Notes under the pieces: model-generated | The model's input: only the letters and a program-made list of their open reading frames with translations | The model's database searches: none | Told to the model about the DNA's origin: nothing | Position numbers and translations under genes: made by a program | From: Kolteria novifilia | Lineage (GTDB): Bacteria; Planctomycetota; Planctomycetia; Kolteriales; Kolteriaceae | Length of the DNA stretch: 64,000 nt | Assembly (NCBI GenBank): GCA_007748055.1 | Contig: CP036279.1 | Span: forward strand, 930,001 to 994,000 | Reading direction: 5' to 3' | Part shown: piece by piece, positions 1 to 8,818 of the stretch | Layout: every line of letters starts with the position of its first letter | Position numbering within the stretch: position 1 is the stretch's first letter

Positions 1-621
1 CCGTTCTTCGGGATTCAGCCGCAGATTGTCGACAAGGAGGGCAAGGAGGTCACTCAGGGGCGGGGCGGTTTCCTAGTCATGGCGAAGCCGTGGCCGAGCA
101 TGCTCCGCAATATTTGGGGAGACGAGGAACGCTTTAAGCAGACCTACTGGAGCCAAGTCGCCGGCAAGTACTTCACCGGTGATGGGGCTCGCCGCGACGA
201 GAAAGGGTACTTCTGGATTCTTGGTCGCGTCGATGATGTCATCAACGTTTCCGGGCACCGTCTCTCCACGATGGAGGTCGAAAGCGCCTTGGTGAGCCAC
301 GACGATGTCGCCGAGGCCGCCGTGGTCGGTCGACCCCATGAAGTCAAGGGCGAGGCGATCACCTGCTTCGTGACCCTCGAGGAGGGCAAGCAGCCGTCGC
401 CGGAGTTGAAGACGGAGCTTTCGAAGCACGTCGTCGACCAGATCGGCGCCTTGGCACGCCCGGAAGAGATTCGTTTCACCGATTCGTTGCCAAAGACGCG
501 TTCGGGCAAGATCATGCGTCGTCTGCTTCGGGACGTCGCCGCCGGTCGCGAATCGCAGGGCGATACCAGTACGCTGGAGGACTTCACGGTCCTGGCTCAG
601 CTTCGCGATGGGGACGAATAA
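1..621 (+). CDS. acs: Acetyl-CoA synthetase, C-terminal part (5' end outside window)
   Basis: The frame is open from the first base and ends at TAA 619-621, so only the last 206 or so residues are seen. The enzyme makes acetyl-CoA from acetate, ATP and CoA in the cytoplasm. The visible part is the end of the large domain ([20 protein letters not shown], the adenylate-forming hinge) and the small C-terminal domain. The conserved end motif [15 protein letters not shown] holds the lysine that contacts the adenylate and is acetylated in known Acs proteins. The sequence [13 protein letters not shown] just before the hinge is typical of Acs and argues against a generic acyl-CoA ligase. The next gene is convergent, with its stop about 190 bp downstream. 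Confidence 0.93.
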   Translation, partial: PFFGIQPQIVDKEGKEVTQGRGGFLVMAKPWPSMLRNIWGDEERFKQTYWSQVAGKYFTGDGARRDEKGYFWILGRVDDVINVSGHRLSTMEVESALVSHDDVAEAAVVGRPHEVKGEAITCFVTLEEGKQPSPELKTELSKHVVDQIGALARPEEIRFTDSLPKTRSGKIMRRLLRDVAAGRESQGDTSTLEDFTVLAQLRDGDE

Positions 622-810
622 GTCCTGGGCGGTTCGGCTGGTTGATAGGTTGGGCGGCTTCCGCACCGTTGCCGTCCTCCAGGTTTCGCTCGGGTTTATG
701 CCTTCGCTGGCGTGGTCGCCGGGTGTCCTGCCCCCGATCGCGTGGGCAGGGGAGAGGTCCTGGTGGAGCGGGATGAGGTTCGCGCGTTCGTGAGTGCGGG
801 CGAAGACCCT

Positions 811-2286
811 CTATTCGACGAGTGACGGGTGAGCCGGATCGGACTCCCATTCGGCCATCGAATCGGCGACATCGTCCGGGTTCGGCTTGATGCCGGTGTA
901 GGCCTGGACGACCGACAGCAAGACCCGATGGTGGATCTCGATTGGGTCGACGACGATGCCTCCCTCTTCGCGAAACTCGTGTAGACGATGGGTCGCGAAG
1001 GGGTAGTTGCTGAAATCGGCCGCGATTCCCGCCTTGGAAACCGTCTCGGCGGGAAGGTCCTTCACTTCGTCGGTGCATCTCACCAAGGCGTCGGCGGTGA
1101 GGTCCGACGCTTCTTCCAGGGTGTAGATCCCACCCGAGATGACTCCTTCGATCTCGCGAAGATCGTCCCTGGCCTTGGTGACGACACTCACCTCGGCGCC
1201 GACTCGGCTGAGCGTCAACGCGAGGCTGACGGCGAGGCTGTTGCTTCCTAGGACGATGATCGGTCGGCCGACGATCGGGTTTTCCACGGGAAATCGCTCG
1301 GCGAACGCTTTCTCGAATGCCCGTTTGATGGCCTTGCTCATGACGTCGTGGCCGGTCCAGCCTCCCTTGGAGGATTCGAGGAGATCGACCGACCCGTTGA
1401 GCGGATCGATGTCGTCGAGGTGGTCGGCATGGGCGGCGAAGAGTTTCCGTTGTTCGAGGGACGGAAGAATGCCCTGAATCGGGAGTCGTTTGGCGGTGCG
1501 AAGGAATTTCTCGGGGTTGTCGCCCATCGTGACGGGAATCGCCCGAATGGGGAGTAGGCCCTCGCGAAAGCCTTGATTGAGGATGCGAGCGGCCAGGAGC
1601 TGCTCCTGCTGACCGCCGAGGACGCCGACCATCTGGTTCTTGGGCCCGAAGTCGTCAATGACCAGCGCCCCGCGCAGGTCGTCGACGCAAATCATTCCGG
1701 GAATGCTCTCCATGCCCGGCTCGAGGGCGGCGTAGGCCCAGGGGGAGCCGAATCGCTTGCCGAGGATGCTGAACATCAAGCCCGCTTCGTCACGGGCGAC
1801 AATGATGGTGGGACGCGAGGCCTCTTTGAGGATCTGGATCGCCCGGCGGGCCTCTTCGAGGGCGATGTTGGGGAGCACCAATTTGACGACATCGGCGCCG
1901 TTTTCGCACGCTTGGAGCCAAATTTGTCGCAAATTAGAAGGGTTCTTGTCGAAATCGGTGTGAGAAACGATCAATTTTGCGCCATTCTCGGGCCGAAAGT
2001 CGCGCACGCGGTCGAGTTCGATTTCAACGTAATCGGCGTTCGCGGCCGCCGCTTTGTGTAGCAGCGCGAGCCTCGAATCCTCGTCTCCCTTCCATTGTCC
2101 CCCATCGCGAGGGCGTCGGCAGGAGATAATGATCGGGCGATTCCAGGCGCGAAAAAGTTCGGTGAAGGAGGGGCGGCGGACAAAGCGGTCGAGGCAAATC
2201 TCGAGAAAATCACAGCGTCCCCGCGCATTGATGATGTCGATAAGTGCAAATCTTCGTGAGGGTTGCGCAATCGAAACGCAGATCAT
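811..2286 (-). CDS. aroDE: Type I 3-dehydroquinate dehydratase fused to a shikimate dehydrogenase-like domain
   Basis: 491 residues. The N-terminal half (about 1-225) is a type I dehydroquinase. The catalytic His lies in LIVSHTDFDKNP and the Schiff-base Lys in GADVVKLVLPN, and the substrate loop resembles the E. coli AroD region FSILGKRFGSPWAYA. This step makes 3-dehydroshikimate in aromatic amino-acid synthesis. The C-terminal half follows the layout of plant-type DHQ-SDH fusions (for example DDIDPLNGSVDLL for DEVDPLAKSIGAVNT). However, the usual substrate serines, the NTD motif and the GAGGAA nucleotide loop are changed (GHD and GSNSLA here). The first activity looks intact; the second is uncertain. 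The start is ATG at 2286; an upstream GGAG is present, somewhat far away. Confidence 0.85.
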   Translation of the reverse strand: MICVSIAQPSRRFALIDIINARGRCDFLEICLDRFVRRPSFTELFRAWNRPIIISCRRPRDGGQWKGDEDSRLALLHKAAAANADYVEIELDRVRDFRPENGAKLIVSHTDFDKNPSNLRQIWLQACENGADVVKLVLPNIALEEARRAIQILKEASRPTIIVARDEAGLMFSILGKRFGSPWAYAALEPGMESIPGMICVDDLRGALVIDDFGPKNQMVGVLGGQQEQLLAARILNQGFREGLLPIRAIPVTMGDNPEKFLRTAKRLPIQGILPSLEQRKLFAAHADHLDDIDPLNGSVDLLESSKGGWTGHDVMSKAIKRAFEKAFAERFPVENPIVGRPIIVLGSNSLAVSLALTLSRVGAEVSVVTKARDDLREIEGVISGGIYTLEEASDLTADALVRCTDEVKDLPAETVSKAGIAADFSNYPFATHRLHEFREEGGIVVDPIEIHHRVLLSVVQAYTGIKPNPDDVADSMAEWESDPAHPSLVE

Positions 2287-2715
2287 CCGAGTTCATGACT
2301 CCAAGCTCGAACGACGGACCAAGGGACTCCGAAGCATAGGGCGAACTTTGCGTCTGAGCCGGTGATCGAGAAATCAGTCCGACGGAAATGTCCTCTCGGG
2401 GAAGCGATTTCCCATAGGAGGATAGCGGTTCTGGCGGGATTTTGCCTTTTTTTCGGTCTTTCCGAAACGTTAACATTTAGAGGGTTTGTGAAAATCCCGA
2501 TCCCCCGCGGCCGCCCATCTCCCCAAGGTGGTTGTCGGCGCCGGAAGCGAAACTATATAGAATCCCGATAACGCTGGATCCCGCCTCGGGAGAATGCCTA
2601 GGCTTGGATCAGCGAGCACGTTTCTTCTCAGCGCACACGGCACGGCCAGAGGAACGAGTCGGTAACGATGTAACCGTTGCCTAGATTTCGTTCCAGTCCA
2701 AGGCCGGAGGATTTC
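2287..2715. other. Intergenic region between divergent aroDE-like and HEAT-repeat genes
   Basis: About 430 bp separate two divergently transcribed genes, so promoters for both probably lie here. A short AT-richer stretch (around 2440-2500 and 2553-2565, with TATATAG) stands out from the GC-rich surroundings. I could not fix a convincing -35/-10 pair, an operator or an RNA gene. No open frame in the gap looks coding. Confidence 0.35.
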
Positions 2716-3540
2716 ATGAAACCCACTCTGTTCCTCTCCATGGGCCTCGCCCTCGTTTCCTCGGGTCCGCTCTTGGCCGGGGAGAACGTTGACTTGACGA
2801 CCCTCGCGCCCACTGCCCAGGTCGCCGATGGGACCCCTCGCCAATGTCACGACACGATCGCTCGACTCGTCGACGCGATGCGTCGGCACGATCACCTGGC
2901 GATCAACGAAGCACTCACTCGCTGCGTCACGCAAGACAAGGGCGCCGGTGCCGTCGGGCCTCTCGTCTGCCTGCTCGACGATTCCGACGAAGTGATCCGC
3001 TGGGAGGCCGCCAAACTCCTCGGCGAACTCGGATCGACCGCCGAGTCGGCCCTGTCGGCGGTGGCGGAGCGACTCAACGATTCCGATGCCCTCGTCCGGT
3101 GGGCCGCGTGCGACACGCTCAGCAAGATCGGCACCGAGAATGGCAAGGTCGTCGCGATTTTCGTCGATTCGCTGGCTCACACCGACAGCCGTGTCCGGCG
3201 CCAGTCGGCCCGGGCGCTCGCGAACATGGGCATCGACGCATCGTCGGCGGTGCCCGCGCTCTCGCGGCAGTTGGGTGACGAGGATGTCCTGGTTCGGCGG
3301 GAATCGGTGCGAGCTCTCGGACTGGTCGGAGGCGACTCCACGGCGATTGTTCCGGTTCTCGTGACCGCTCTGGGCGACGAAGACTCATTCGTTCGGTCGA
3401 CCGCGGTCGGAGCCCTGCGTCGGGTCGCGGTTCGCGCCGGCGCCGACTTGGTGGAACTGACGCAAGTCTCCGGCATGATGTCTTCCATCGTCCGCGCGAC
3501 GACGGCTGACGATCCGATCACCTCGGACGGTGCCCTCTAA
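2716..3540 (+). CDS. Exported HEAT-repeat protein
   Basis: 274 residues from ATG 2716, chosen because GGAGG lies 5-10 bases upstream and the product then begins with a clear signal peptide (MKPTLFLSMGLALVSSGPLLAG). A TTG 39 bases upstream is possible but would bury the leader. Residues 85-245 hold about five helical repeats of 30-31 residues, with the recurring pattern L.D.D..VR..A..ALG..G, typical of HEAT/PBS-lyase-like repeats. Such repeats usually form a scaffold for protein binding. No catalytic residues are visible. It has no partner gene here: the upstream gene is divergent and an IS element follows. The precise role is unknown. Confidence 0.8.
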   Translation: MKPTLFLSMGLALVSSGPLLAGENVDLTTLAPTAQVADGTPRQCHDTIARLVDAMRRHDHLAINEALTRCVTQDKGAGAVGPLVCLLDDSDEVIRWEAAKLLGELGSTAESALSAVAERLNDSDALVRWAACDTLSKIGTENGKVVAIFVDSLAHTDSRVRRQSARALANMGIDASSAVPALSRQLGDEDVLVRRESVRALGLVGGDSTAIVPVLVTALGDEDSFVRSTAVGALRRVAVRAGADLVELTQVSGMMSSIVRATTADDPITSDGAL

Positions 3541-3633
3541 CAGCCCGTCGACTTAAGCTGCTCATGGCGTGATTGGCGAATTCGTCAAATGAATTCTCGG
3601 CCCCAGATCGTGCGAGGCCTGCCACGTCACCGT

Positions 3634-3696
3634 TTTTCCCAGCATGCCCACGACAAGCGTGGGGCTTTCCCAGCATGCCCACGACAAGCGTGGGTC
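3634..3696. repeat. Two direct copies of a dispersed palindrome (CCCACG...CGTGGG)
   Basis: The unit TGCCCACGACAAGCGTGGG occurs twice in tandem, each copy preceded by TTTCCCAGCA, about 30 bp apart. Each unit can form a short hairpin around the core CCACG/CGTGG. Related units are seen at 7310-7395, 10608-10637 and 45300-45355, always in intergenic DNA. It is therefore a dispersed repeat family rather than a local feature. Confidence 0.7.
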
Positions 3697-4421
3697 ATGG
3701 CGCCCAGGGGCACCAAAGTGATCGCTTGGCAATGAACTAGTGGTTCATCTATCCTAGGATTTCGGGTTGGTTGATTGCTTCTGTTCGAGGAAACTTGTTG
3801 CTTCCTGGAAAGCACGGAGGTTTCCCAATGAACAAGAAGTACATCGTTCGCCTCACGGAAGAGGAACGCGCAACTTGTCACGCGGTCATCAAGAAGCTCA
3901 AAGGCTCCTCCCAGAAGGTTCGACGGGCACAAATGCTCTTGAAGACAGACGCCAACGGTCCGGCGTGGACGGATGAGAGAATTGCCGAGGCTTTTGGTTG
4001 TCGTGTCCAGACCGTTGAGAATCTACGCAAACGCCTAGTCACCGAGAGTTTTGCGTTGGCATTGGATGGAATGAGACGCGAGAAGCCACCGACTCCGCCG
4101 AAGCTCGACGGGCAGGCCGAAGCAAGACTAATCGCCATGCGTCTGGGAGAGCCGCCCAAGGGATACGGCAAGTGGACGCTGCAACTACTTGCCGATCAAT
4201 TGGTTAAACTAGAGGTAGTGGAATCCATTTGTCCCGAGACCGTTCGCAAGACGCTAAAAAAAATCGCATGACCAAGCGTATGATCGACTATTGGGTGATC
4301 CCCCCGAGAACGACGCTGAGTTCGTCGCTTGCATGGAGGAAGTCCTCGAAACCTATGAAAGACCCTACGATGCAGACCATCCGGTCATTTGCATGGACGA
4401 GCAACCGGTCCAGCTGATCAA

Positions 4422-4429
4422 AGAAACAA
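4422..4429. repeat. 8-bp target-site duplication, left copy (AGAAACAA)
   Basis: AGAAACAA here and at 6004-6011 flank the ISL3-type element exactly. Removing the element and one copy restores the IS630 reading frame (QLIKET joined to RQPIEAA). Eight bases is the usual duplication length of the ISL3 family. Confidence 0.93.
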
Positions 4430-6003
4430 GCCTCGTCTTCAGAATTTGTGGGTCGATGGTGGCTCGGGGAGGTTGCCGAGATTGTGATAGAGAGCGTATT
4501 TGAGGGTGCTGGGGTCGCGAAAGCCGTAGGAGCGGCGGGTCGTCAATTTGACCTTCAGATTCATTCCCTCGACGGCGCCCGCGGAAATCTCTCCTTTTGC
4601 CTCGAACCAATTGAAGATCTGCTCGGCGTGACGCTCGAGGGTTCGTGCCAGGTTGCGCATCGGTTCGATCCGTGTGCTCAAGGCCCGATCGAGCCACTCC
4701 TGGAAGAAGGATCCGATCCGCCAGGGAGCCTTGTAGTCCCAAAGCCGCTGGAAGTCTTCCTTCATCAGGTAGCACTTGACCGTCCTGAGGTTGTGCGTCA
4801 ACAACTCGTTGAGACGAAGGACCTCCTTGCGTTTGAGGTTGCCGCGACGCTTGAGCAGCAGCCAACGCGTCCGCTTGAGCACCTCGAAGCCCTTGCGTTT
4901 GAGTTCGCGTGCCTCCTGGGCCCGCACCTTGTCGATCGCCTTGTTGAACAACTGCATGATGTGGAAGCGGTCGAGAATGTGCAGGGCCCCATTGGCCTCG
5001 CGAGCGATGACCGACAGGTAGGCTTTCCACATGTCGCTGCAGATGTACTTCAGCCGCTCGGTTCGCCGCCTGCCGAAGAAGCGAAAGAAACGACCGAGCG
5101 TCTCCTTGGTCCGGTCTTGCCCGACCCAAAGCAGACGACGCGATCCGCGGTCGATCTGATAGACCAGGGTGAAGTACTGATGGCCCTTGCGGTAGGCGAC
5201 CTCGTCGATGCCGATCGCCTCGATCCCTTCCAGCTCGCGATGGCGGATTCCCCAGCAAACCGCCATTTTCACCGCACGAAAGACGGTGTGCCAACTCGTG
5301 CCGAAGATCTCGGCGGTCTCACGCCAGCTCAAGCGTTTGGCCCAACGGGCCAGGAACCATTGGAAGCTCGACGTCGTTCGCTCCTTGCCCGACGCCCAGG
5401 GAATGCGTTCCACCTTCACCCCGCAAGCAGGGCATGCGACCCGCCGCGCCGCGTAGACGAACCAGACCGCCAGGCCCCACAACGGCACGTGCTGAAAACG
5501 GCGTTCCGGCAAGTGGTCGTACGTGCCGCCACGATTCCCGCAACCCGAACAGATCGGCCGGCTGCGACGCCGTGGGCGAACCCGAACCAGCAGTCCCTCT
5601 TTCGACGAATCGGCCCAAGCCGCCGATTCGTAGACGAAACTCCCGTGACGCTCCAAGGCGTTGAGGATAACCTGAAGTCGCATCCCGTCTCTCGCGGCTG
5701 GCGTTTGAAGAAGTCCTTGCAAACTCCATCATGCGCCCCTCGAGAGCGGGATGCTCTTTTTTGGCCTCCTGCCGACTTCTCTCCTTTCCGCTTGACCAGT
5801 GGAACATCCTCCCCGCCAACGGCCAAGGAGGAGTCTTTGCCGGGCGACCGAAGCCGAGCCACGATGGCGAGGATGCAGGGCGAGCGAAGCGAGAAGACCA
5901 GGCAAAGCAGCAGCCGGACGCGGCCCTTGGCATACGGCGGTAACCTCCACTACCAAGCGGAACGGAGAAGACACTCACCACCCACAGATTTGGCAATAGA
6001 GCC
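4430..6003 (-). mobile_element. Complete ISL3-type insertion sequence, 1574 bp
   Basis: The element is bounded by imperfect inverted repeats. The right end read inward is GGCTCTATTGCCAAATCTGT and the left end is GCCTCGTCTTCAGAATTTGT; both continue with GGGT. ISL3-family ends commonly start GGCTCT, which fits the right end best. A perfect 8-bp duplication flanks it. It carries one transposase gene that looks intact, so this copy could be active. It is inserted inside an older IS630-type transposase gene. Confidence 0.92.
4439..5683 (-). CDS. ISL3-family transposase
   Basis: 414 residues from ATG 5683 (MRLQVILNALERHG); an in-frame start 39 bases further upstream is less likely. A zinc-finger-like N-terminus (ICSGCGNRGG, then VACPACGVKVE) is followed by a helix-turn-helix region around RLSWRETAEIFGTSW. 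The DDE catalytic residues are seen as Asp in AIGIDEVAYRKG, Asp in YICSDMWKAY and Glu in GAVEGMNLKVK. The last codons run into the left inverted repeat, with the stop only 9 bp from the element end. Length and motif order match the family and no frameshift is seen, so it is probably functional. Confidence 0.93.
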   Translation of the reverse strand: MRLQVILNALERHGSFVYESAAWADSSKEGLLVRVRPRRRSRPICSGCGNRGGTYDHLPERRFQHVPLWGLAVWFVYAARRVACPACGVKVERIPWASGKERTTSSFQWFLARWAKRLSWRETAEIFGTSWHTVFRAVKMAVCWGIRHRELEGIEAIGIDEVAYRKGHQYFTLVYQIDRGSRRLLWVGQDRTKETLGRFFRFFGRRRTERLKYICSDMWKAYLSVIAREANGALHILDRFHIMQLFNKAIDKVRAQEARELKRKGFEVLKRTRWLLLKRRGNLKRKEVLRLNELLTHNLRTVKCYLMKEDFQRLWDYKAPWRIGSFFQEWLDRALSTRIEPMRNLARTLERHAEQIFNWFEAKGEISAGAVEGMNLKVKLTTRRSYGFRDPSTLKYALYHNLGNLPEPPSTHKF

Positions 6004-6011
6004 AGAAACAA
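6004..6011. repeat. 8-bp target-site duplication, right copy (AGAAACAA)
   Basis: Exact copy of 4422-4429, directly after the right inverted repeat of the ISL3-type element. Confidence 0.93.
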
Positions 6012-6756
6012 GGCAGCCGATTGAAGCTGCCAAGGACCATCCCAAGCGAGTCGATTACGAGTATGAACGAAACGGAACGGCGAGCATCTTCATGTTCAGC
6101 GAGCCGCTTTCAGGTTTTCGCCAAGCGACGGCCAGGTCGCAACGCACCAAGGTTGATTGGGCGCAAGAGGTCGCGCAACTGCTCGACACTCGCTACGCCG
6201 ATTGCCAGCAAGTGACGCTGGTTCTCGACAACCTAAACACCCACACCAAGGGAGCGTTCTACGAGTTGTTTGAGCCTGCCGTGGCACGTGCCTATGTCAA
6301 GCGAATCACGTTCGTCTACACTCCGAAGCATGGGAGCTGGCTAAACGTCGCCGAATGCGAACTGAGCGCGATGACACGACAGTGTCTGACCGGTCGACGC
6401 GTCGGCGAACTCGACGAATTACGAGACGAAATCGGGGCTTGGTCCGACCAGACCAACCAGAAGCAGCGCGGCGTCGACTGGCAACTACAAATCGACGAAG
6501 CACGCACCAAACTGGCCCGACTCTACCCAAAAATTAAGAATGGATGATGAACTAGCCGATCCGACGATCGTCCTTGTTGCCAAGGTCCATCCTTGCGGCG
6601 AACGCCTGTTCTCTCGCCGCGATTTTGTCACTTCCGCCACCGATTCCGCGAAGGCTCGTGCCACGAAACTTGCCGCGAGCCCATGAATCTTGTTAACCTC
6701 CGATTGTCATCGATACGCCCCATCCGATGGTCTCAGTACGGAGTCGACAAGAAGCC

Positions 6757-7173
6757 ATGGCCAACTTGCACGAGAGCCTGCGAAACCTCCTCCTCAGAAC
6801 CGACGAAGAACTGGCGCAGCAGTTCTACAAGATCGTGATCGCCAAGCACCCGGACATCGGCCGCTTCTTTGAAGGCGTCGACATGCGCTACCAGGCGGCG
6901 ATCCTGACGATCGGTCTGGAGTCGGTCATCCAATACTTCGTGTCTCGGGTCGAATTTCAGAAGCGGTACCTGATCCGAATGGGACACAAGCACTACAAGC
7001 TTGGCATCCCGAGGGAACTCTTTCCGAAGTTCAGCGCCGTGCTGATTGAAGTGGTCAAGGACTTCCACAAGGACGACTGGACCGCCGAGCTCGAGCATCA
7101 ATGGAACGAAGCTCTGCACCTCGGGATCGAGACGATGTTCCTCGGCTACGTCGATGAGTTGCCTGGCAATTAG
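6757..7173 (+). CDS. Single-domain bacterial globin
   Basis: 138 residues from ATG 6757 (MANLHESLRNLLLR); ATG 6727, ten codons upstream and in frame, is also possible. The whole protein is one globin domain. FF near residue 38 fits the CD1 phenylalanine region. RMGHKHYKLGIPRELF contains the proximal histidine in the pattern HxxLGV seen in flavohaemoglobin and single-domain globins, and the C-terminal helix (LEHQWNEALHLGIETMF) matches the H helix. There is no reductase or signalling domain, so O2 or NO binding or detoxification is the likely role. It stands alone, after an IS and before a repeat-rich gap. Confidence 0.82.
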   Translation: MANLHESLRNLLLRTDEELAQQFYKIVIAKHPDIGRFFEGVDMRYQAAILTIGLESVIQYFVSRVEFQKRYLIRMGHKHYKLGIPRELFPKFSAVLIEVVKDFHKDDWTAELEHQWNEALHLGIETMFLGYVDELPGN

Positions 7174-7212
7174 GCACTGCTCCGCCTGAATGTTTGCGTT
7201 GGTTTGGACGCA

Positions 7213-7252
7213 GTCCTCTGGCACTGGCTGGCCAGCAGTCAGTGGCAGCCGA
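7213..7252. repeat. Dispersed palindrome, GGCACTGGCTGGC family
   Basis: GGCACTGGCTGGCCAGCAGT followed by CAGTGGCAG forms an inverted repeat. Near-identical units occur at 10752-10790 and 19190-19228. All are intergenic, which suggests REP-like elements. Confidence 0.65.
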
Positions 7253-7309
7253 GGGTCAGGTCCCAATGATGCACTAGGCGTGTGGCGCTTGCCGAACCCA
7301 AGGCGATTC

Positions 7310-7395
7310 CCTCGTGCTCACGCCAAGCGTGGTTCTCTTTATGTGCCCACGGCGAACGTGGTTCTCTTTGCGTGCCCACGACAAGCGTGAGCATT
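7310..7395. repeat. Three tandem units of the CCCACG/CGTGGG palindrome family
   Basis: Three diverged units (GCTCACGCCAAGCGTGG, GCCCACGGCGAACGTGG, GCCCACGACAAGCGTGA) are separated by the constant spacer TTCTCTTT plus a few bases. The third unit matches the 3634-3696 repeat almost exactly. Confidence 0.7.
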
Positions 7396-7723
7396 GGCAC
7401 TCATAGGTCGCTTGAATCGGGACGTTGAGCGACGGGCAATCCCGTTCGCGGAACGTGAACGCCGCGACGGCATCGATTCGAATCGGGTTGGAATCGTTTG
7501 TTGGGAGTGGTGAGAGGAAGTGTCCGGCCCCGTCGGGGCGGCGTCGTGCGGTCGCTCGTCGCTGGCGGGGGACCCGAGCGACAAACTGACCACGACGACA
7601 CCGCCCCTTCCATTGACCGGTGCAAGACGCCCCAGGTAACCGCGGGGGCGTAACGACGAGAAGCGGTGCTCACTGGCCCGAGAGCAGCCAGCGGCACCCG
7701 AACTCCTGTCGGTGACCTCGCCG

Positions 7724-8818
7724 CTAAGCGACGCGCGACGATCCCTTGCCACCCTCTTCGGGCGTGGCCGGCCGCGGTGACCAAAGCAGCCTCGCCACCC
7801 GGCTCAAGCGGGCGTGCGGCGTGATCGCCTCGTACGCGGAGAGGCGGTTGGCCAGGTCGTGAACTTGGCCGAGGAACCCTTCGGCGCGTCCGCGGAGCCA
7901 GCTCTTCTCCAGCTTCTGGTACAAGTCGAGGGTCCGTCCCCGCACCACGTTGGCGATCGCGACGATGTCGCGACACTCCTGATCGTGGCGCGAGCGATCC
8001 GAATCGTAACCTCCCATCACCGAGGCGAGCAGTTCGCGGGCTTGCTGGGTCGCGGCGACTTCGATCGTTGCTCCGACCTCGGTCGACATGACGTGGCTGT
8101 CATGCAGTTCGCCGAGCGTGTCCTGCAATCCCTTGAGCCGCTTGACCATCGGCTTGCACTCGGGGATGAAGTGACGAATCGGATCGAGCAAGCACCGCAG
8201 CCGCTTGACGACCAGGCGAGCCTCGTGCGAGTTCTCTTCGTCCTCGGGCCCTTCAATAAATCGGAGATAGTCCTCGAGTTCCTGAGCATCTTCTCGAATA
8301 AGTTCCGCGGTGGCGGCGGCGAAGGTGCAATCGGCGCGAGGACGCTCGAGATGGATCTCGAGACGATACATCATCAGCCTTTCACGCAATTTCGGTTCGA
8401 GTTTGCCGAACCGCTCCTGGACCTGGGCGCGGATCTCGTCGTAGCCGGCGGACTTGAACGAGGAGAGCCGGTCGATGAGTCGCTGTAGTCCGAGGGCATG
8501 CTTGCCTTCAAGGGCTTTTTTTTGCGCGTTGAGCCATTGGAGTTGGACTTCGGCATCACGCGTGGCGTTGGTGGAGGAGGCGAGCTCTTTGACCTTGGTC
8601 AAGAGCTTGCGCGAAATGTTCTGCTTGAAGTAGCGCCGATAGGCTTTGAGCCGACTGCGAAGTCCGCGAACGGCGACTCGGAAGTCGTGCAGCGCCTCGG
8701 TGTCGTGTGGATCCTCCAGGCGCCGGACGGCCGCGGAAGCGGTGTCCAACGAGGAGAGGGCAAGCAACCGCGCACCACTTTCGGGAATTTGTTCGAGTAA
8801 GTTTTCAGGAAGTTTCAC
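7724..8818 (-). CDS. CHAD domain protein
   Basis: 364 residues from GTG 8818. CHAD domains are alpha-helical, with paired conserved His and basic residues, and are known to bind polyphosphate. The two hallmark segments are present: ALHDFRVAVRGLRSRLKAYR near residue 42 and HEARLVVKRLRCLLDPIRHF near residue 200, each starting a helical half. No CYTH triphosphatase domain or signal peptide is present, so it is a stand-alone cytoplasmic CHAD protein. Association with polyphosphate granules is inferred from the family. The neighbours (globin, PhoH-like) do not define a pathway. Confidence 0.87.
   Translation of the reverse strand: MKLPENLLEQIPESGARLLALSSLDTASAAVRRLEDPHDTEALHDFRVAVRGLRSRLKAYRRYFKQNISRKLLTKVKELASSTNATRDAEVQLQWLNAQKKALEGKHALGLQRLIDRLSSFKSAGYDEIRAQVQERFGKLEPKLRERLMMYRLEIHLERPRADCTFAAATAELIREDAQELEDYLRFIEGPEDEENSHEARLVVKRLRCLLDPIRHFIPECKPMVKRLKGLQDTLGELHDSHVMSTEVGATIEVAATQQARELLASVMGGYDSDRSRHDQECRDIVAIANVVRGRTLDLYQKLEKSWLRGRAEGFLGQVHDLANRLSAYEAITPHARLSRVARLLWSPRPATPEEGGKGSSRVA

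Larger units (their letters stand above)
3828..6547 (+). pseudogene. IS630-family transposase, split by an ISL3 insertion and by homopolymer frameshifts
   Basis: Part one, ATG 3828 to TGA 4271 (147 residues), carries the helix-turn-helix region and ends at a run of eight A (4256-4263). A -1 slip there continues into KKNRMTKRMIDYW, the expected IS630 order, so this first shift may be programmed as in some relatives. A second shift is needed in a C-run at 4300-4305 to reach PPENDAEFVACMEE and the first catalytic Asp (VICMDEQPVQL). The gene is then cut at 4430 by another IS and resumes at about 6004. The resumed part holds LVLDNLNTH, the family DDE motif, and TPKHGSWLNVAE with the last Glu. It ends at 6547. 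Two shifts plus the insertion make it non-functional in this form. Confidence 0.85.
3740..6552 (+). mobile_element. IS630-type element, interrupted by an ISL3-type element
   Basis: Boundaries are estimated from imperfect inverted ends (GTTCATCTATCC on the left, and its counterpart GTTCATCATCC on the reverse complement of the right) and from flanking TA dinucleotides at 3738-3739 and 6553-6554. IS630-family elements are known to target TA. The only gene is the transposase described separately. Without the inner element the IS630 copy would be about 1.2 kb, normal for the family. The exact outer ends may be off by a few bases. Confidence 0.7.
7174..7723. other. Repeat-containing intergenic region between convergent genes
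   Basis: About 550 bp between the ends of two convergent genes. It contains a palindrome of the GGCACTGGCTGGC type at 7213-7250 and three tandem CCACG/CGTGG units at 7310-7395. From 7400 to 7723 I see nothing beyond shadow frames. No T-tract hairpin that would be a clear terminator was found, though the palindromes could serve at the convergent ends. Confidence 0.5.

Noticed and set aside
4448-6547. 699-residue plus-strand frame across the ISL3 element
   Set aside because: Its first 500 codons are the antisense of the ISL3 transposase. Only the last 180 codons are genuine, and these are the rest of the IS630 transposase.
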